This document shows positions 35,738-45,653 of a DNA stretch of 64,000 bases, one piece after another. Source of the DNA: Novosphingobium flavum. Lineage in GTDB: Bacteria > Pseudomonadota > Alphaproteobacteria > Sphingomonadales > Sphingomonadaceae. A program made the position numbers and the translations under genes. The stretch is from assembly GCF_014230315.1 (NCBI RefSeq), contig NZ_JACLAW010000006.1, positions 1-64,000 of the forward strand, written 5' to 3'. The notes under the pieces were generated by a model. That model did no database searches. It was not told the DNA's origin and saw nothing but the letters and a program-made list of their open reading frames with translations. The number at the start of each line of letters is the position of its first letter. The first letter of the stretch is position 1.

Positions 35738-36796
35738 ATGACTGTCAATATCAAGAACTGGCAGGAACTGAAGAAGCCCAACAACCTGGAAATCAAGTCC
35801 GGGAACGACCCCAAGCGCCGTGCCACCTTCGTCGCCGAACCGCTCGAGCGCGGCTTCGGTCTGACGCTCGGCAACGCCCTGCGCCGCGTGCTGCTCTCGT
35901 CGCTCCAGGGTGCGGCGGTCACCTCGATCAAGATCGACACCGTCCTGCACGAGTTCAGCTCGCTCGCCGGCGTGCGTGAGGACATCACCGACATCGTCCT
36001 CAACGTGAAGCAGATCGCGCTCAAGATGCAGGGCGAAGGCCCGAAGCGTCTGCAACTCTCGGCCGTCGGCCCGGGTGAGGTCAAGGCCGGCGACATCGCC
36101 GTGACCGGCGACATCGAGGTCATGAACAAGGACCTCGTGATCTGCCACCTCGACGAGGGCGCGGTGCTCAACATGGAACTCACCGCCGACACCGGCAAGG
36201 GCTATGTCCCGGCCGTGTCGAACCGTCCGGTGGACGCGCCGATCGGCCTTATCCCGGTCGATTCGCTGTACTCGCCGGTGCGCCAGGTGTCCTACAAGGT
36301 CGACAACGCCCGTATCGGCCAGGAGCTTGACTTCGACAAGCTCAGCCTCACGGTCGAGACTGACGGCACCGTCACCCCGGAAGACGCCGTGGCCTATGCC
36401 GCGCGCATCCTTCAGGACCAGCTCTCGCTGTTCGTACACTTCGAGGACGTGACCCCGGTCGGCACCTCGCCGATGATCGGCATGGCTGCTGCGCCGGCCG
36501 AAGAGGGCGACACCAACCAGCTCAACCGTTACCTCCTCAAGAAGGTCGACGAACTCGAGCTGTCGGTGCGTTCGGCCAACTGCCTCAAGAACGACAACAT
36601 CATCTACATCGGCGACCTGGTCCAGAAGACCGAGGCCGAGATGCTCCGCACGCCGAACTTCGGCCGCAAGTCGCTCAACGAGATCAAGGAAGTCCTGAGC
36701 TCGATGGGCCTGCGCCTCGGCATGGACATCCCGGGCTGGCCGCCTGAGAACATCGAGGAAATGGCCAAGAAGCTCGAACAGGAACTTCTCGGCTGA
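35738..36796 (+). CDS. rpoA: RNA polymerase alpha subunit
   Basis: The 352-residue protein has the N-terminal assembly domain ([60 protein letters not shown] strand), a linker near residues 235-260, and the C-terminal DNA-binding domain with [20 protein letters not shown] and [20 protein letters not shown]. Its dimer nucleates RNA polymerase, and the C-terminal domain contacts UP elements and activators. Confidence 0.98.
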   Translation: MTVNIKNWQELKKPNNLEIKSGNDPKRRATFVAEPLERGFGLTLGNALRRVLLSSLQGAAVTSIKIDTVLHEFSSLAGVREDITDIVLNVKQIALKMQGEGPKRLQLSAVGPGEVKAGDIAVTGDIEVMNKDLVICHLDEGAVLNMELTADTGKGYVPAVSNRPVDAPIGLIPVDSLYSPVRQVSYKVDNARIGQELDFDKLSLTVETDGTVTPEDAVAYAARILQDQLSLFVHFEDVTPVGTSPMIGMAAAPAEEGDTNQLNRYLLKKVDELELSVRSANCLKNDNIIYIGDLVQKTEAEMLRTPNFGRKSLNEIKEVLSSMGLRLGMDIPGWPPENIEEMAKKLEQELLG

Positions 36797-36916
36797 CACG
36801 ATCGGAACGGGCGCCGGGCAATCGGCGCCCTTCCTGCAAGGGTGAACGGGCAGCCACCCCGATAGCTGCCAGGTCTGGGCTACCTCACACGGGCCCCTAA
36901 CGAACGGAGAAAGAAC

Positions 36917-37342
36917 ATGCGTCACAAGCACGGCGGCCGCAAGCTGCAGCGTACCTCGTCCCACCGTCTTGCGCTCCTGCGCAACATGTCGGCCTCGCTG
37001 ATCAAGCACGAGCAGATCACGACGACGACCGCCAAGGCCCGCGAGCTGCGTCCCTATCTCGAAAAGCTGATCACGCTCGCCAAGCGTGGTGGCCTGTCCA
37101 ACCGCCGTCTGGCCCACGCCCGCCTGCTCGACGATGCCCAGCTTACCAAGCTGTTCGACGTCCTGGCCGCGCGCTACGCCAATCGCGCCGGTGGCTACAC
37201 CCGCATCATCAAGGCCGGTATCCGCGCTTCGGACGCCGCGCCGATCGCCGTGATCGAACTGGTCGATCGCGACACCTCGGCCAAGGGCCAGGATTCGGGC
37301 CCGGTCTACACGGCTGACGAAGACGAATTCGAAGCGGCCTGA
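36917..37342 (+). CDS. rplQ: 50S ribosomal protein L17
   Basis: The 141-residue protein begins [20 protein letters not shown], continues [20 protein letters not shown] and [20 protein letters not shown], then ends in a 20-residue acidic tail ([16 protein letters not shown]). A hairpin GGGCGCC..GGCGCCC (36809-36830) without a strong T tract lies in the 120-bp spacer after rpoA and may tune rpoA:rplQ expression. It is the last gene of the cluster. Confidence 0.97.
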   Translation: MRHKHGGRKLQRTSSHRLALLRNMSASLIKHEQITTTTAKARELRPYLEKLITLAKRGGLSNRRLAHARLLDDAQLTKLFDVLAARYANRAGGYTRIIKAGIRASDAAPIAVIELVDRDTSAKGQDSGPVYTADEDEFEAA

Positions 37343-37367
37343 TCGGCTTCTTCCGAACGGAAACGGG

Positions 37368-37399
37368 AAAGGCGGTTGCGGCAACGCAGCCGCCTTTTT
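37368..37399 (+). terminator. Terminator of the ribosomal supercluster
   Basis: AAAGGCGGTTGCG and CGCAGCCGCCTTT pair over 13 bp (one G-T pair) with a GCAA tetraloop, followed by TT. The loop is the same as in the rpmD and second-cheB terminators. Confidence 0.92.
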
Positions 37400-37512
37400 C
37401 CGTTCTGCTCGAACCGGCTTAGGCGAAGCATCCGGTAGGGAAATGCTCGCCCCACCCCTTGCGCCGGCCCGGCGGGCTGTCACTATGTTCCGAGATAATG
37501 TCGGGAGCCCGG

Positions 37513-39696
37513 ATGCCGCCCTTTCGCCGTGCGCTGATTGCCGCGCACCTTGTCCTCCTTGCCGAGCCGCTTACCGCGCAGGCGCCTGACCGAGTGCCGA
37601 TGTCCCTTTCTCAATCCCGGATGGCCTATCCCGAAACCCGCCGCGACGATCTGGTCGAGACCCTGTTCGGCGAAAGGATCGCCGATCCCTACCGCTGGCT
37701 CGAGAATGACGTCAGGACTGACGGCGAGGTGGCTGACTGGGTCGCGCGCGAGAATGCGGTGACCCAGCGCTATCTCGCTACGCTTCCGACGCGCAGCTGG
37801 TTTGCCGGACGCATCCGCGAGCTCATGGATTATGAGCGGTTCGGCCTGCCGATGAAGGGCGGAAAACGCTACTTCTACACGCGCAATTCAGGCCTGCAGA
37901 ACCAGGCGCAGCTCTGGGTGCGCGAAAGCCTCAAGGGCAAGGGCCGCCTGCTGCTCGATCCCAATGGCTGGGCCAAGGACGGGGCGACCGCGCTCGACGA
38001 CTGGAAGCCTTCGCACGACGGGCGCTTCCTGCTCTATTCGGTGCAGGATGGCGGGTCGGACTGGCGGGTGCTCAGGGTCCTCGACGTCGCCACCGGCAAG
38101 CCCATGGACGACGAGGTGCGCTGGGCCAAGTTCACTGCCCTCTCATGGGTCGGTTCCGAAGGCTTCCTCTATTCGCGCTTCCCGCCGCCGGCCGAGGGTC
38201 AGGCGTTCCAGCAGCGGACGTACAACCAGGCGATCTGGTTCCACCGTCTCGGCACTGCGCAATCGGCCGATGAGCTGGTCTTCGCCACGCCCGATCAGCC
38301 CGAGACTGGCCACTACGCCAAGGTGACAGCCGACGGGCACTGGGCGATCATCACCAGCTCGACCGGGACCGACGCCCGCAACGAAGTGCGGGTGATAGAC
38401 CTCACCGCGCACCTGAAGGCCGGCAGGAAGGGGGGGTGGCCGATCCGCACCCTGGTTTCCGGCTTCGAGCATGACTGGCAGCCGGTCGAGAGCCTGGGCA
38501 GCCGGATGTGGTTCGTCACCAATTCCGATGCTCCGCGCTACCGGCTCGTGTCGATCGATCTCGCCACACCCGAATCCCGCTGGACCGAGATCGTGCCGCA
38601 AGGCGCGGACAAGCTGGAGCAGGCGACCATCGTCGGCACCAAGCTGATCCTCAACTACCTGCGCAACGCCAGCACCCGCGCGGTGATCGTCGATCTGAAA
38701 GGAAAGCCCGCCCGCCAGATTACCCTTGGCACGATCGGCACGGCCAGCGGCTTTCGCGGCCGCCCGGGCGATCCGGAAACCTTCTACGCCTTCACCAGCT
38801 TCAACCGTCCGTCGACGATCTTTCGGCTCAACCTCGCCAGCGGCAAGACGACCATTTTCGCTGAGCCGAAGCTGACCTTCCGCCCGGCGGACTACGCGGT
38901 CGAGCAGCGCTTCTACAAGTCGAAGGACGGGACCGAGATCCCCCTGTTCCTCGTCCGCCGCAAGGATATCGCCGAGGCTGGCCGCGCCGTGCCGACCCTG
39001 CTTTACGGCTACGGCGGGTTCGACGTCTCGCTCACGCCGGGCTTTTCCGCGGCACGCATGGCATGGCTCGAGGCGGGCGGGGCCTTCGCCATGGCCAACA
39101 TCCGCGGCGGCGGTGAATTCGGCAAGGCCTGGCACGATGCCGGGCGCCTGGCCAACAAGCAGAACGTGTTCGACGATTTCATCGCCGGCGGGGAATATCT
39201 CCTGCGCGAGGGGGTCACGCCCGGGGGCGGCCTTGTTATTCAGGGCGGCTCGAACGGCGGGCTCCTGGTGGGCGCGGTGGTCAACCAGCGCCCCGACCTC
39301 TTCGCCGCCGCCAACCCCCAGGTGGGCGTGATGGACATGCTGCGCTTCGACCGCTTCACCGCCGGGCGCTACTGGGTCGACGACTATGGCTATCCCGAGC
39401 GCGAAGGCGATTTCCGTGTGCTGCGCGCCTATTCGCCCTATCACAACATTGCCGCGGGCAAAACCTATCCGGCGATCCTCGTCACCACGGCCGACACCGA
39501 CGACCGCGTCGTGCCCGGCCATAGTTTCAAATATGCCGCCGCGCTGCAGGCGGCCGATCTCGGGCCGAAGCCGCACCTGATCCGGGTCGAGACCCGCGCC
39601 GGCCACGGCTCGGGCAAGCCGACCAACAAGGCGATCGAGGAAAGCGCCGATGTCCTCGCCTTTCTCGGCGAATGGTCGGGTCTCAGGCCTCGCTGA
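37513..39696 (+). CDS. S9-family prolyl oligopeptidase, secreted
   Basis: The 727-residue protein has a signal peptide (MPPFRRALIAAHLVLLAEPL, cleavage near TAQA). A beta-propeller follows, beginning DPYRWLEN, the hallmark of the prolyl oligopeptidase subfamily. The C-terminal alpha/beta hydrolase has the catalytic Ser in IQGGSNGGLLVGAVVNQ, Asp in TTADTDDRVVPGHSF and His in RAGHGSGKP. It cleaves proline-containing peptides, probably in the periplasm. ATG 37513 has GGGAG 5 bases upstream; ATG 37498 is an alternative. The last 14 bases overlap the convergent gene. Confidence 0.9.
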   Translation: MPPFRRALIAAHLVLLAEPLTAQAPDRVPMSLSQSRMAYPETRRDDLVETLFGERIADPYRWLENDVRTDGEVADWVARENAVTQRYLATLPTRSWFAGRIRELMDYERFGLPMKGGKRYFYTRNSGLQNQAQLWVRESLKGKGRLLLDPNGWAKDGATALDDWKPSHDGRFLLYSVQDGGSDWRVLRVLDVATGKPMDDEVRWAKFTALSWVGSEGFLYSRFPPPAEGQAFQQRTYNQAIWFHRLGTAQSADELVFATPDQPETGHYAKVTADGHWAIITSSTGTDARNEVRVIDLTAHLKAGRKGGWPIRTLVSGFEHDWQPVESLGSRMWFVTNSDAPRYRLVSIDLATPESRWTEIVPQGADKLEQATIVGTKLILNYLRNASTRAVIVDLKGKPARQITLGTIGTASGFRGRPGDPETFYAFTSFNRPSTIFRLNLASGKTTIFAEPKLTFRPADYAVEQRFYKSKDGTEIPLFLVRRKDIAEAGRAVPTLLYGYGGFDVSLTPGFSAARMAWLEAGGAFAMANIRGGGEFGKAWHDAGRLANKQNVFDDFIAGGEYLLREGVTPGGGLVIQGGSNGGLLVGAVVNQRPDLFAAANPQVGVMDMLRFDRFTAGRYWVDDYGYPEREGDFRVLRAYSPYHNIAAGKTYPAILVTTADTDDRVVPGHSFKYAAALQAADLGPKPHLIRVETRAGHGSGKPTNKAIEESADVLAFLGEWSGLRPR

Positions 39697-40465
39697 CCTG
39701 CGCGGCGGGGGCCTCGGCGCCCTTGCCGCGCCAGCGCCGGATCATGGCCCTCGCCTGATCGCGGACTGGCCAGGCGGCGAGCTCCGCGAAAGACTTTGGC
39801 GGGCCCTCGTCAAGCCCGCTGGGCGGCCAGCCGTCGGGGCGGCGGTAGGTTCCGAAGATCACGTCGAAGATCGGGAACAGCGCGGCGAAATTAGTGTCGT
39901 AGTGTTCGACCAGCCGTGAGTGGTGGCGGCGGTGGTAGGCCGGGCTGTTGAGCAGCCACGACAGGGGCCCGAAATCGACCTTCAGGTTGGCGTGGACGAA
40001 GTAGTGGTAAAGCGAGACGACCATATAGGTCTGCAGGATCGCGTCGGTGTGGTCGATGAACATGGTCGCCATCGGCCAGACGGTCAGCGACTTGACCAGC
40101 CGGTCGCCCCAGAAGTGGCGGTTGGTGGTCAGCGCGGTCATTTCCGGGTCGGAATGGTGCAGCGAATGCATCGCCCACAGCCACGGCAGCTTGTGCTGGG
40201 CATAGTGGAACAGCCACTCGGAAAAGTCCCGAATGAGGAAGAAGAGCGGTAGGCCCAGCCAGAACGGCAGGGCAGCGGCGCTGATCAGCGATCCGCCCAC
40301 CCACTGCGGCCAGTAGCGATAGACCAGGTAGGAGATGCCGAAGTCGAGGACAAAGGCCTGCAGGTTGCGCAGCCAGTCGGTCGGGCCGGCATGGCGCAGC
40401 TTTTCAAGCACGGTCAGGCCGAGCATTACCGTGAAGGCCAGCATCAACATCGTGAACGTCGACAT
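39683..40465 (-). CDS. Fatty-acid-hydroxylase/sterol-desaturase superfamily membrane protein
   Basis: The 260-residue membrane protein has the tripartite histidine clusters of the superfamily: HYAQH near residue 87, HSLHHSD near 100, and HRRHHSR near 179, with a further H-Y-F-V-H between. These bind a di-iron centre. Four hydrophobic segments flank them. Substrates of bacterial members include carotenoids, hopanoids and lipids; the actual one cannot be told here. It is convergent with the oligopeptidase and overlaps it by 14 bp. Confidence 0.85.
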   Translation of the reverse strand: MSTFTMLMLAFTVMLGLTVLEKLRHAGPTDWLRNLQAFVLDFGISYLVYRYWPQWVGGSLISAAALPFWLGLPLFFLIRDFSEWLFHYAQHKLPWLWAMHSLHHSDPEMTALTTNRHFWGDRLVKSLTVWPMATMFIDHTDAILQTYMVVSLYHYFVHANLKVDFGPLSWLLNSPAYHRRHHSRLVEHYDTNFAALFPIFDVIFGTYRRPDGWPPSGLDEGPPKSFAELAAWPVRDQARAMIRRWRGKGAEAPAAQVSEA

Positions 40466-40518
40466 GCCCGGCGTCTTAACGGCGCAATGTTAACTTTCGG
40501 TTTGCGCGGGGCCCGGCG

Positions 40519-40968
40519 TCAGGCGCGCCGCTTCGCGCCTTGGGCGAGGGCGGCATCGCTGGCCAGCTTGTCGGCCCGCTCGTTCTCGGGATGGCCGTCG
40601 TGGCCCTTGACCCAGATCCACTCGACCTGGTGCGGCTTTTTCGCTTCGATCAGCTCCTGCCACAGCTCGGCATTGGCCACCGGCTTCTTCGCCGCATTCT
40701 TCCAGCCATTGCGCTGCCAGCCGAAGATCCAGCTCGTGATCCCGTCGATCACGTATTTGCTGTCTGTATGGAGGCTGACCTTGCACGGCCGCTTGAGCGC
40801 CTTCAGCGCCATGATCGCGCCCATCAATTCCATGCGGTTGTTGGTGGTCTGCGCCTCGCCGCCCGAGAGTTCTTTCTCGTGCTCGCCCGTCCTCAGGATC
40901 GCGCCCCAGCCGCCGGGGCCGGGGTTGCCCTTGCAGGCTCCGTCGGTGAAGATCTCGACCGTGTTCAC
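40519..40968 (-). CDS. rnhA: Ribonuclease HI
   Basis: The 149-residue protein carries [16 protein letters not shown] with catalytic Asp9, [10 protein letters not shown] with Glu47, [12 protein letters not shown] with Asp69, and [10 protein letters not shown] with Asp133, a complete active site. It also retains the basic handle ([13 protein letters not shown]). It degrades RNA in RNA-DNA hybrids. It starts with GTG, sharing 4 bases with the thrB stop (GTGA), so it is translationally coupled in an ispH-thrB-rnhA operon. Confidence 0.96.
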   Translation of the reverse strand: MNTVEIFTDGACKGNPGPGGWGAILRTGEHEKELSGGEAQTTNNRMELMGAIMALKALKRPCKVSLHTDSKYVIDGITSWIFGWQRNGWKNAAKKPVANAELWQELIEAKKPHQVEWIWVKGHDGHPENERADKLASDAALAQGAKRRA

Positions 40969-41936
40969 GCGAAAACGGCGGGGTTGGCGCTATAGAATTC
41001 GAGCCGCCGGGCGAAGGCCATCGGGTCCTTGCGCGTCACCAGTGCCCCGTCGGGCGTGTTGAGCCAGTCATAGGCGCGGGTGGCAAGGAAGCGCAGCGCC
41101 GCGCCGCGCGCCAGCAGGGGCAGGGCGGCCTGTTCGGCGCCGGACAGCGGCCGCACCGCCTGATAGCCCTCGAGCAGGGCCGCCGACAGCACCGGATCGA
41201 ACCGCGATCCTGTCGCATCGAAGCACCATGCGGCGTGAGTCACCGCCACGTCGTAGGCGGCAAGGTCGGTGCAGGCGAAATAGAAGTCGATCAGGCCGCT
41301 CACCTCGTCGCCCAGCATCAGCACGTTGTCGGGGAAGAGGTCGGCATGGATCACCGCGCGCGGCAGATCCTCCGGCCAGGCCGCGATCACCGCCGGCAGT
41401 TCGCGCTCGACGATGGCGGCCAGCGCCGGGTCGATCGAGACCAGCCCGTCATGACCGCAGCCGCCGAGCAGGTCCTGCCAGGCCGCCGGGCCCATGCCGT
41501 TGGCCCGCTCCAGCGTGAAGTCGGCGCCGGCAAGGTGAATCCGCGCCAGCGCCCCGCCCACGGCACGCGCCTGGCCTGCGGTCGGTGCGCTCACCGAAAC
41601 GCCGGGCAGGAATTCGATCAGGGCCACGGCCTTGCCGCGCACTTCGCGGAAGGCCTGACCCGCGCGGTCGTGGATCGTCGCCGGTACCGGGCAGCCGTGA
41701 TCGGCCAGGTGGTCCATCAGGCCGAGGAAGAAGGGCAGGTCGCGCGCCTCTGTCCGTTCCTCATAGACGGTCAGGATGAAGTGCTGCTCGTGGCCCTGCG
41801 CCCCGGTCGTCTCGATCAGCCAGTTGGAGTTGGACACGCCCTCGGCAATGCCCTTGGCCGAACGCAGCGTGCCCACGTCGAATTCGCCGATCAGGCTGCC
41901 GAGTTCCTCGGCGCCGAGCTGGGTGTAAACCGCCAT
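40965..41936 (-). CDS. thrB: Homoserine kinase, ThrB type II (aminoglycoside-phosphotransferase fold)
   Basis: The 323-residue protein matches the alphaproteobacterial homoserine kinase: [20 protein letters not shown], then [31 protein letters not shown] (catalytic loop), [17 protein letters not shown] and [18 protein letters not shown]. It phosphorylates homoserine for threonine synthesis. The start at ATG 41936 fits the family; the longer frame runs into ispH. It lies 23 bp downstream of ispH and overlaps rnhA by 4 bases, the conserved alphaproteobacterial operon order. Confidence 0.94.
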   Translation of the reverse strand: MAVYTQLGAEELGSLIGEFDVGTLRSAKGIAEGVSNSNWLIETTGAQGHEQHFILTVYEERTEARDLPFFLGLMDHLADHGCPVPATIHDRAGQAFREVRGKAVALIEFLPGVSVSAPTAGQARAVGGALARIHLAGADFTLERANGMGPAAWQDLLGGCGHDGLVSIDPALAAIVERELPAVIAAWPEDLPRAVIHADLFPDNVLMLGDEVSGLIDFYFACTDLAAYDVAVTHAAWCFDATGSRFDPVLSAALLEGYQAVRPLSGAEQAALPLLARGAALRFLATRAYDWLNTPDGALVTRKDPMAFARRLEFYSANPAVFA

Positions 41937-41959
41937 GCGTCTTGAATCCCCTGCCTGCT

Positions 41960-42928
41960 TCAGTCGACCAGCTGGCGCGGCAACTTGAACACCATGTTCT
42001 CCTCGGCGGTGACCACGGTTTCCTCGTCCACCGGCCGGATCGCGGCGATTCGCGCCACCACTTCGCGCACCAGCTCCTCGGGCGCCGAGGCCCCGGCGGT
42101 AAGGCCGAGCGTTGCGACCCCCTCGATCCACTCGGGCATGATCTCGTCCGCGCGCTGGATCAGCCGCGCATCGGCGCCGCAGCGCTGGGCCACTTCCACC
42201 AGCCGCATCGAATTCGAAGAATTGGGCGCGCCGATCACCAGCACCAGCTGGCACTGCCCGGCGATCGCCTTGACCGCGGCTTGCCGGTTGGACGTGGCAT
42301 AGCAGATGTCCTCGGCCTTGGGGCTGGCGATCTCGGGATAGCGGGCCTTGAGCGCCGCGATGATCGCCGCTGTATCGTCGACCGACAGCGTGGTCTGGGT
42401 GAGATAGGCCAGCGGGGCATCGGCGGGGAAGGCGAGGGCGGCAACGTCCGCCTCGGTCTCGATCAGGCTGATCGTGCCATCCGGCACCTGCCCCATGGTC
42501 CCGATCACCTCGGGATGGCCCTTGTGGCCGATGAACAGGATGTGGCGCCCGGCCTCGATCTGGCGCTCGGCCTGGCGGTGAACCTTGCTCACCAGCGGGC
42601 AGGTGGCATCGAGCCAGGCAAGGCCGCGCGTCGTTGCCGCCTCGGGGACCGACTTGGGCACGCCGTGCGCGGAAAAGATCACCGGGGCGCCGTCGGGCAC
42701 CTGGTCCAGCTCTTCCACGAAAACCGCGCCCTTGGCCTTGAGCCCGTCGACCACGTAGCGGTTGTGGACGATCTCGTGCCGCACGTAGACCGGCGCGCCG
42801 AACCGGGCCAGCGCCCGCTCGACGATCTCGATCGCGCGGTCGACCCCGGCGCAGAAGCCCCGTGGCGCGGCGATCAGCAGGCGCAGCGCAGCCGGCGCGG
42901 AATCGGTGTTCGGAAATGCGGCATTCAT
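41960..42928 (-). CDS. ispH: 4-hydroxy-3-methylbut-2-enyl diphosphate reductase
   Basis: The 322-residue enzyme has the three iron-sulfur cysteines at about residues 26 ([13 protein letters not shown]), 110 ([12 protein letters not shown]) and 209 ([11 protein letters not shown]), and conserved histidines in [19 protein letters not shown] and GHKGHPE. It performs the last step of the MEP isoprenoid pathway, giving IPP and DMAPP. It is the first gene of the ispH-thrB-rnhA operon and is divergent from a lipoprotein gene. Confidence 0.97.
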   Translation of the reverse strand: MNAAFPNTDSAPAALRLLIAAPRGFCAGVDRAIEIVERALARFGAPVYVRHEIVHNRYVVDGLKAKGAVFVEELDQVPDGAPVIFSAHGVPKSVPEAATTRGLAWLDATCPLVSKVHRQAERQIEAGRHILFIGHKGHPEVIGTMGQVPDGTISLIETEADVAALAFPADAPLAYLTQTTLSVDDTAAIIAALKARYPEIASPKAEDICYATSNRQAAVKAIAGQCQLVLVIGAPNSSNSMRLVEVAQRCGADARLIQRADEIMPEWIEGVATLGLTAGASAPEELVREVVARIAAIRPVDEETVVTAEENMVFKLPRQLVD

Positions 42929-43025
42929 GGTCAGCCCCCTAGCGCTTCCCGGCGCGCCCCGCTAGGGCAGCAACACGCAATTGCTGCCACGGCAGCCAGA
43001 CGCAAATGCCAAGGAACCACCGAGG

Positions 43026-43685
43026 ATGACCTCTCGCACTCGCCTGATCGCCGCTGCCACCGTCGCTGCCGGGGCGCTCGCGCTCGCCGGCTGCAAGACC
43101 AAGGGCGATATCGTGGTCGATGAAGGGGTGGGGATCACGGCGGTCCACGGCGCCTGCCCGGCGGTCGGCATCCCTGACTATACGGGCGACATTACCCTGT
43201 TCAGCGTCCCCGGTTCGACCGACGCCAATGCGATCGATCTCGTCGCGGCGATGACCAACCTGCGCTCAACCTGCAACGATCAGGCCGAAAAGGTCTCGGC
43301 CACGGTCGGCTTCGACGTCCTCGCCCGCCGCAATGACACTTCGGCCGCGCGCTCGGTCACGCTGCCCTATTTCGTCACCGTCATGCGCGGCGGCCGCGCC
43401 GTCGTCACCAAGCGGGTCGGCAGCGTCACGATCAACTTCGCCGCCGGCCAGGCCCGCGCCCAGGCCCATGCCGAAGGCAGCGCCTTTATCGACAAGGCAG
43501 AGGCCACGCTCCCGGCCGAGATCCGCGAACGCATCACCCGCAAGCGCCGCGCCGGCGATTCCGATGCCGCGGTCGATCCCCTCGGCCAGCCCGACGTTCG
43601 CGCCGCCGTCGCCCGCGCGACCTTCGAGGTGCTGGTCGGCTTCCAGCTGGACGACAAGCAACTGGCCTACAACGCCACGCGTTAA
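43026..43685 (+). CDS. Lipoprotein of unknown function
   Basis: The 219-residue protein has a lipoprotein signal (TRLIAAATVAAGALALAGC, lipobox LALAGC at about residue 22) and a soluble domain with YTGDITLFSVPGSTDANAID, LPYFVTVMRGGRAVVTKRVG and ATFEVLVGFQLDDKQLAYN. The pattern suggests a beta-rich periplasmic domain. I recognise it as a protein often found near argS in sphingomonads but know no function. GAGG immediately precedes ATG 43026. A family A repeat begins 5 nt after its stop codon. Confidence 0.75.
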   Translation: MTSRTRLIAAATVAAGALALAGCKTKGDIVVDEGVGITAVHGACPAVGIPDYTGDITLFSVPGSTDANAIDLVAAMTNLRSTCNDQAEKVSATVGFDVLARRNDTSAARSVTLPYFVTVMRGGRAVVTKRVGSVTINFAAGQARAQAHAEGSAFIDKAEATLPAEIRERITRKRRAGDSDAAVDPLGQPDVRAAVARATFEVLVGFQLDDKQLAYNATR

Positions 43686-43690
43686 GTTGA

Positions 43691-43796
43691 GTGCGCCCTT
43701 GGCATCCGCCAAGGGCTTGCGGCACCGGCCCGCTCCCCCGGCCCAACCACCCAGATTTTACCGTAGGTGGTCGGGCCGGGGGAGCGGGCCGATGCC
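43691..43796. repeat. Palindromic repeat, copy A2 (single unit)
   Basis: GTGCGCC leads into the hairpin CCCTTGGC-ATCC-GCCAAGGG (43696-43715), then CTTGCGG. An inverted repeat of 31-bp arms (43721-43751 with 43766-43796, 29 matching) follows around a 14-nt loop. It is collinear with copy A1 at 8028, except that A1 has an extra 45 bp and a second inverted unit. It lies between the lipoprotein stop and argS. Confidence 0.88.
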
Positions 43797-43850
43797 GACC
43801 ATTCTCTCTGGGGCTTTCCCCGGTTGGCCAAAACGGCTAACCGCGCGGCC

Positions 43851-45614
43851 ATGTCCGAGACCAAGACCCTGCACGCCGCCTTCGCGGACCATATCGCCAA
43901 TGCGCTCGATGCGCTCGTTGCCGCCGGAACCCTCCCGGCCGGGCTGAACCGCGCCGCCGTCACGGTCGAGCCGCCGCGCGATGCCTCGCACGGTGATCTG
44001 GCGACCAACGCGGCCATGGTCCTTGCCAAGCCCGCGGGCATGAACCCGCGCGCGCTGGCCGAGGCGGTGGTGGCCGAATTGGCGAAGATCCCCGAAGTGA
44101 CCGAAGCATCGATCGCCGGTCCGGGCTTCATCAACCTGCGCCTCGCCCCCGCCGCATGGCTGGCCGAACTGGTCGCCATCGCCGCGCTCGGGGCAGACTA
44201 TGGCCGCTCGGCCATGGGCGGCGGCACCACGGTCAACGTCGAATATGTCTCGGCCAATCCGACCGGGCCGATGCACATGGGCCACTGCCGCGGCGCCGTG
44301 GTCGGCGATGCGCTGGCCGCCCTGCTCGAATATGCCGGGCACAAGGTCACCCGCGAATACTACGTCAACGACGCCGGCGCGCAGGTGCAGGTCCTCGCCC
44401 GCTCGGTCCACATCCGCTACCGCGAGGCCCTCGGTGAGGCCGTTGGCGCAATTCCCGAGGGGCTGTACCCGGGCGACTACCTCGTGCCGGCCGGGCAGGC
44501 CCTCGCGGCCGAATTCGGCGACAGGTACGTCACAGCGCCTGAAAGCGAATGGCTGGTCCTGTTCCGCACCCGCGCTGTCGCCGCGATGATGGAGATGATC
44601 CGTTCGGACCTCGCCCTGCTCGGGATCGAGCATGAGGTCTTCGCCTCGGAGGCCGAGCTGCAGGCCTCGGGTAAGGTCGACGAGGCCGAGGCGTGGCTGC
44701 GCGCGCACGATCTGGTCTACGACGGCATTCTCGAGGCGCCCAAGGGCAAGACCCCGGAAGACTGGGAGCCGGTCGAGCTGCCGCTGTTCCGCTCGACGAA
44801 ATTCGGCGACGATCAGGACCGCCCGATCAGGAAGTCGGACGGAACCTGGACCTATTTCGGCGCCGACCTCGCCTATCACTTCCAGAAGGCGCAGGAATGC
44901 GACGCGCTGGTCGACATCTGGGGCGCGGACCATGCCGGCACGGTCAAGCGGATCAAGGCCGCCGTCGCCGCCATGACCGGGGCCGAGGGCCAAGACGGAA
45001 AGCCCGGAAAGCCCAAGCCGTTCGAGGTCAAGCTGGTGCAGATGGTCCAGCTTCTGCGCGATGGCGAGCCGGTCAAGATGTCCAAGCGCGCCGGAACTTT
45101 CGTGACGCTGGCCGACGTGGTGCGCGAAGTGGGCAAGGACGTGGTGCGCTTCACCATGCTGACCCGCAAGCCCGAGGCGCAGATGGACTTCGACTTCGCC
45201 AAGGTGGTGGAGGCCAGCAAGGACAACCCGGTATTCTACGTCCAGTACGCCAATGCCCGGATCGCCTCCTCGCTGCGCAAGGGCCAAGCGGAAGGCTTCA
45301 CCCCCTCGGCCGACAATCTCGCCCTGCTGGGCGACGAGGAACAGGGCCTCGTCAAGCTCGCCGCGCAGTTCCCGCGTCTGGTCGAAGCCGCTGCCGCCGC
45401 GCGCGAGCCGCACCGCGTCGCCTTCTTCCTCGGTGACCTTGCCGCCGCTTTCCACTCCTACTGGAATCTCGGCAACGACCGTCCGGACAAGCGGTTTATT
45501 GTCGCTTCGGATGCAACATTGACCGGGGCGAGGCTTTTCCTTGCCTTGCAGATCGGGCAACTACTTCGAAACGGCCTTGCGCTATTGGGAGTCGAAGCCG
45601 TCGAGGAAATGTGA
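43851..45614 (+). CDS. argS: Arginyl-tRNA synthetase
   Basis: The 587-residue class I synthetase has the N-terminal Add-1 domain, the HIGH-type motif VSANPTGPMHMGHCRG, an extended YVNDAGAQVQ region, KMSKR-type VKMSKRAGTFVTLADV, and the C-terminal anticodon-binding helical bundle with DNPVFYVQYANARIAS. It charges tRNA-Arg. The ATG at 43851 has only a weak ribosome-binding site; the upstream in-frame start at 43767 lies inside the repeat and is rejected. The SPOR gene follows 39 bp later. Confidence 0.96.
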   Translation: MSETKTLHAAFADHIANALDALVAAGTLPAGLNRAAVTVEPPRDASHGDLATNAAMVLAKPAGMNPRALAEAVVAELAKIPEVTEASIAGPGFINLRLAPAAWLAELVAIAALGADYGRSAMGGGTTVNVEYVSANPTGPMHMGHCRGAVVGDALAALLEYAGHKVTREYYVNDAGAQVQVLARSVHIRYREALGEAVGAIPEGLYPGDYLVPAGQALAAEFGDRYVTAPESEWLVLFRTRAVAAMMEMIRSDLALLGIEHEVFASEAELQASGKVDEAEAWLRAHDLVYDGILEAPKGKTPEDWEPVELPLFRSTKFGDDQDRPIRKSDGTWTYFGADLAYHFQKAQECDALVDIWGADHAGTVKRIKAAVAAMTGAEGQDGKPGKPKPFEVKLVQMVQLLRDGEPVKMSKRAGTFVTLADVVREVGKDVVRFTMLTRKPEAQMDFDFAKVVEASKDNPVFYVQYANARIASSLRKGQAEGFTPSADNLALLGDEEQGLVKLAAQFPRLVEAAAAAREPHRVAFFLGDLAAAFHSYWNLGNDRPDKRFIVASDATLTGARLFLALQIGQLLRNGLALLGVEAVEEM

Positions 45615-45653
45615 CCGGGCGGCGCGCTGTCACAGCGTATTGAGGGACCGACG

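Noticed and set aside
43767..43850. N-terminal extension of argS starting inside the repeat
   Set aside because: The extra 28 residues are encoded by the right arm of repeat A2 and are not part of the synthetase family.
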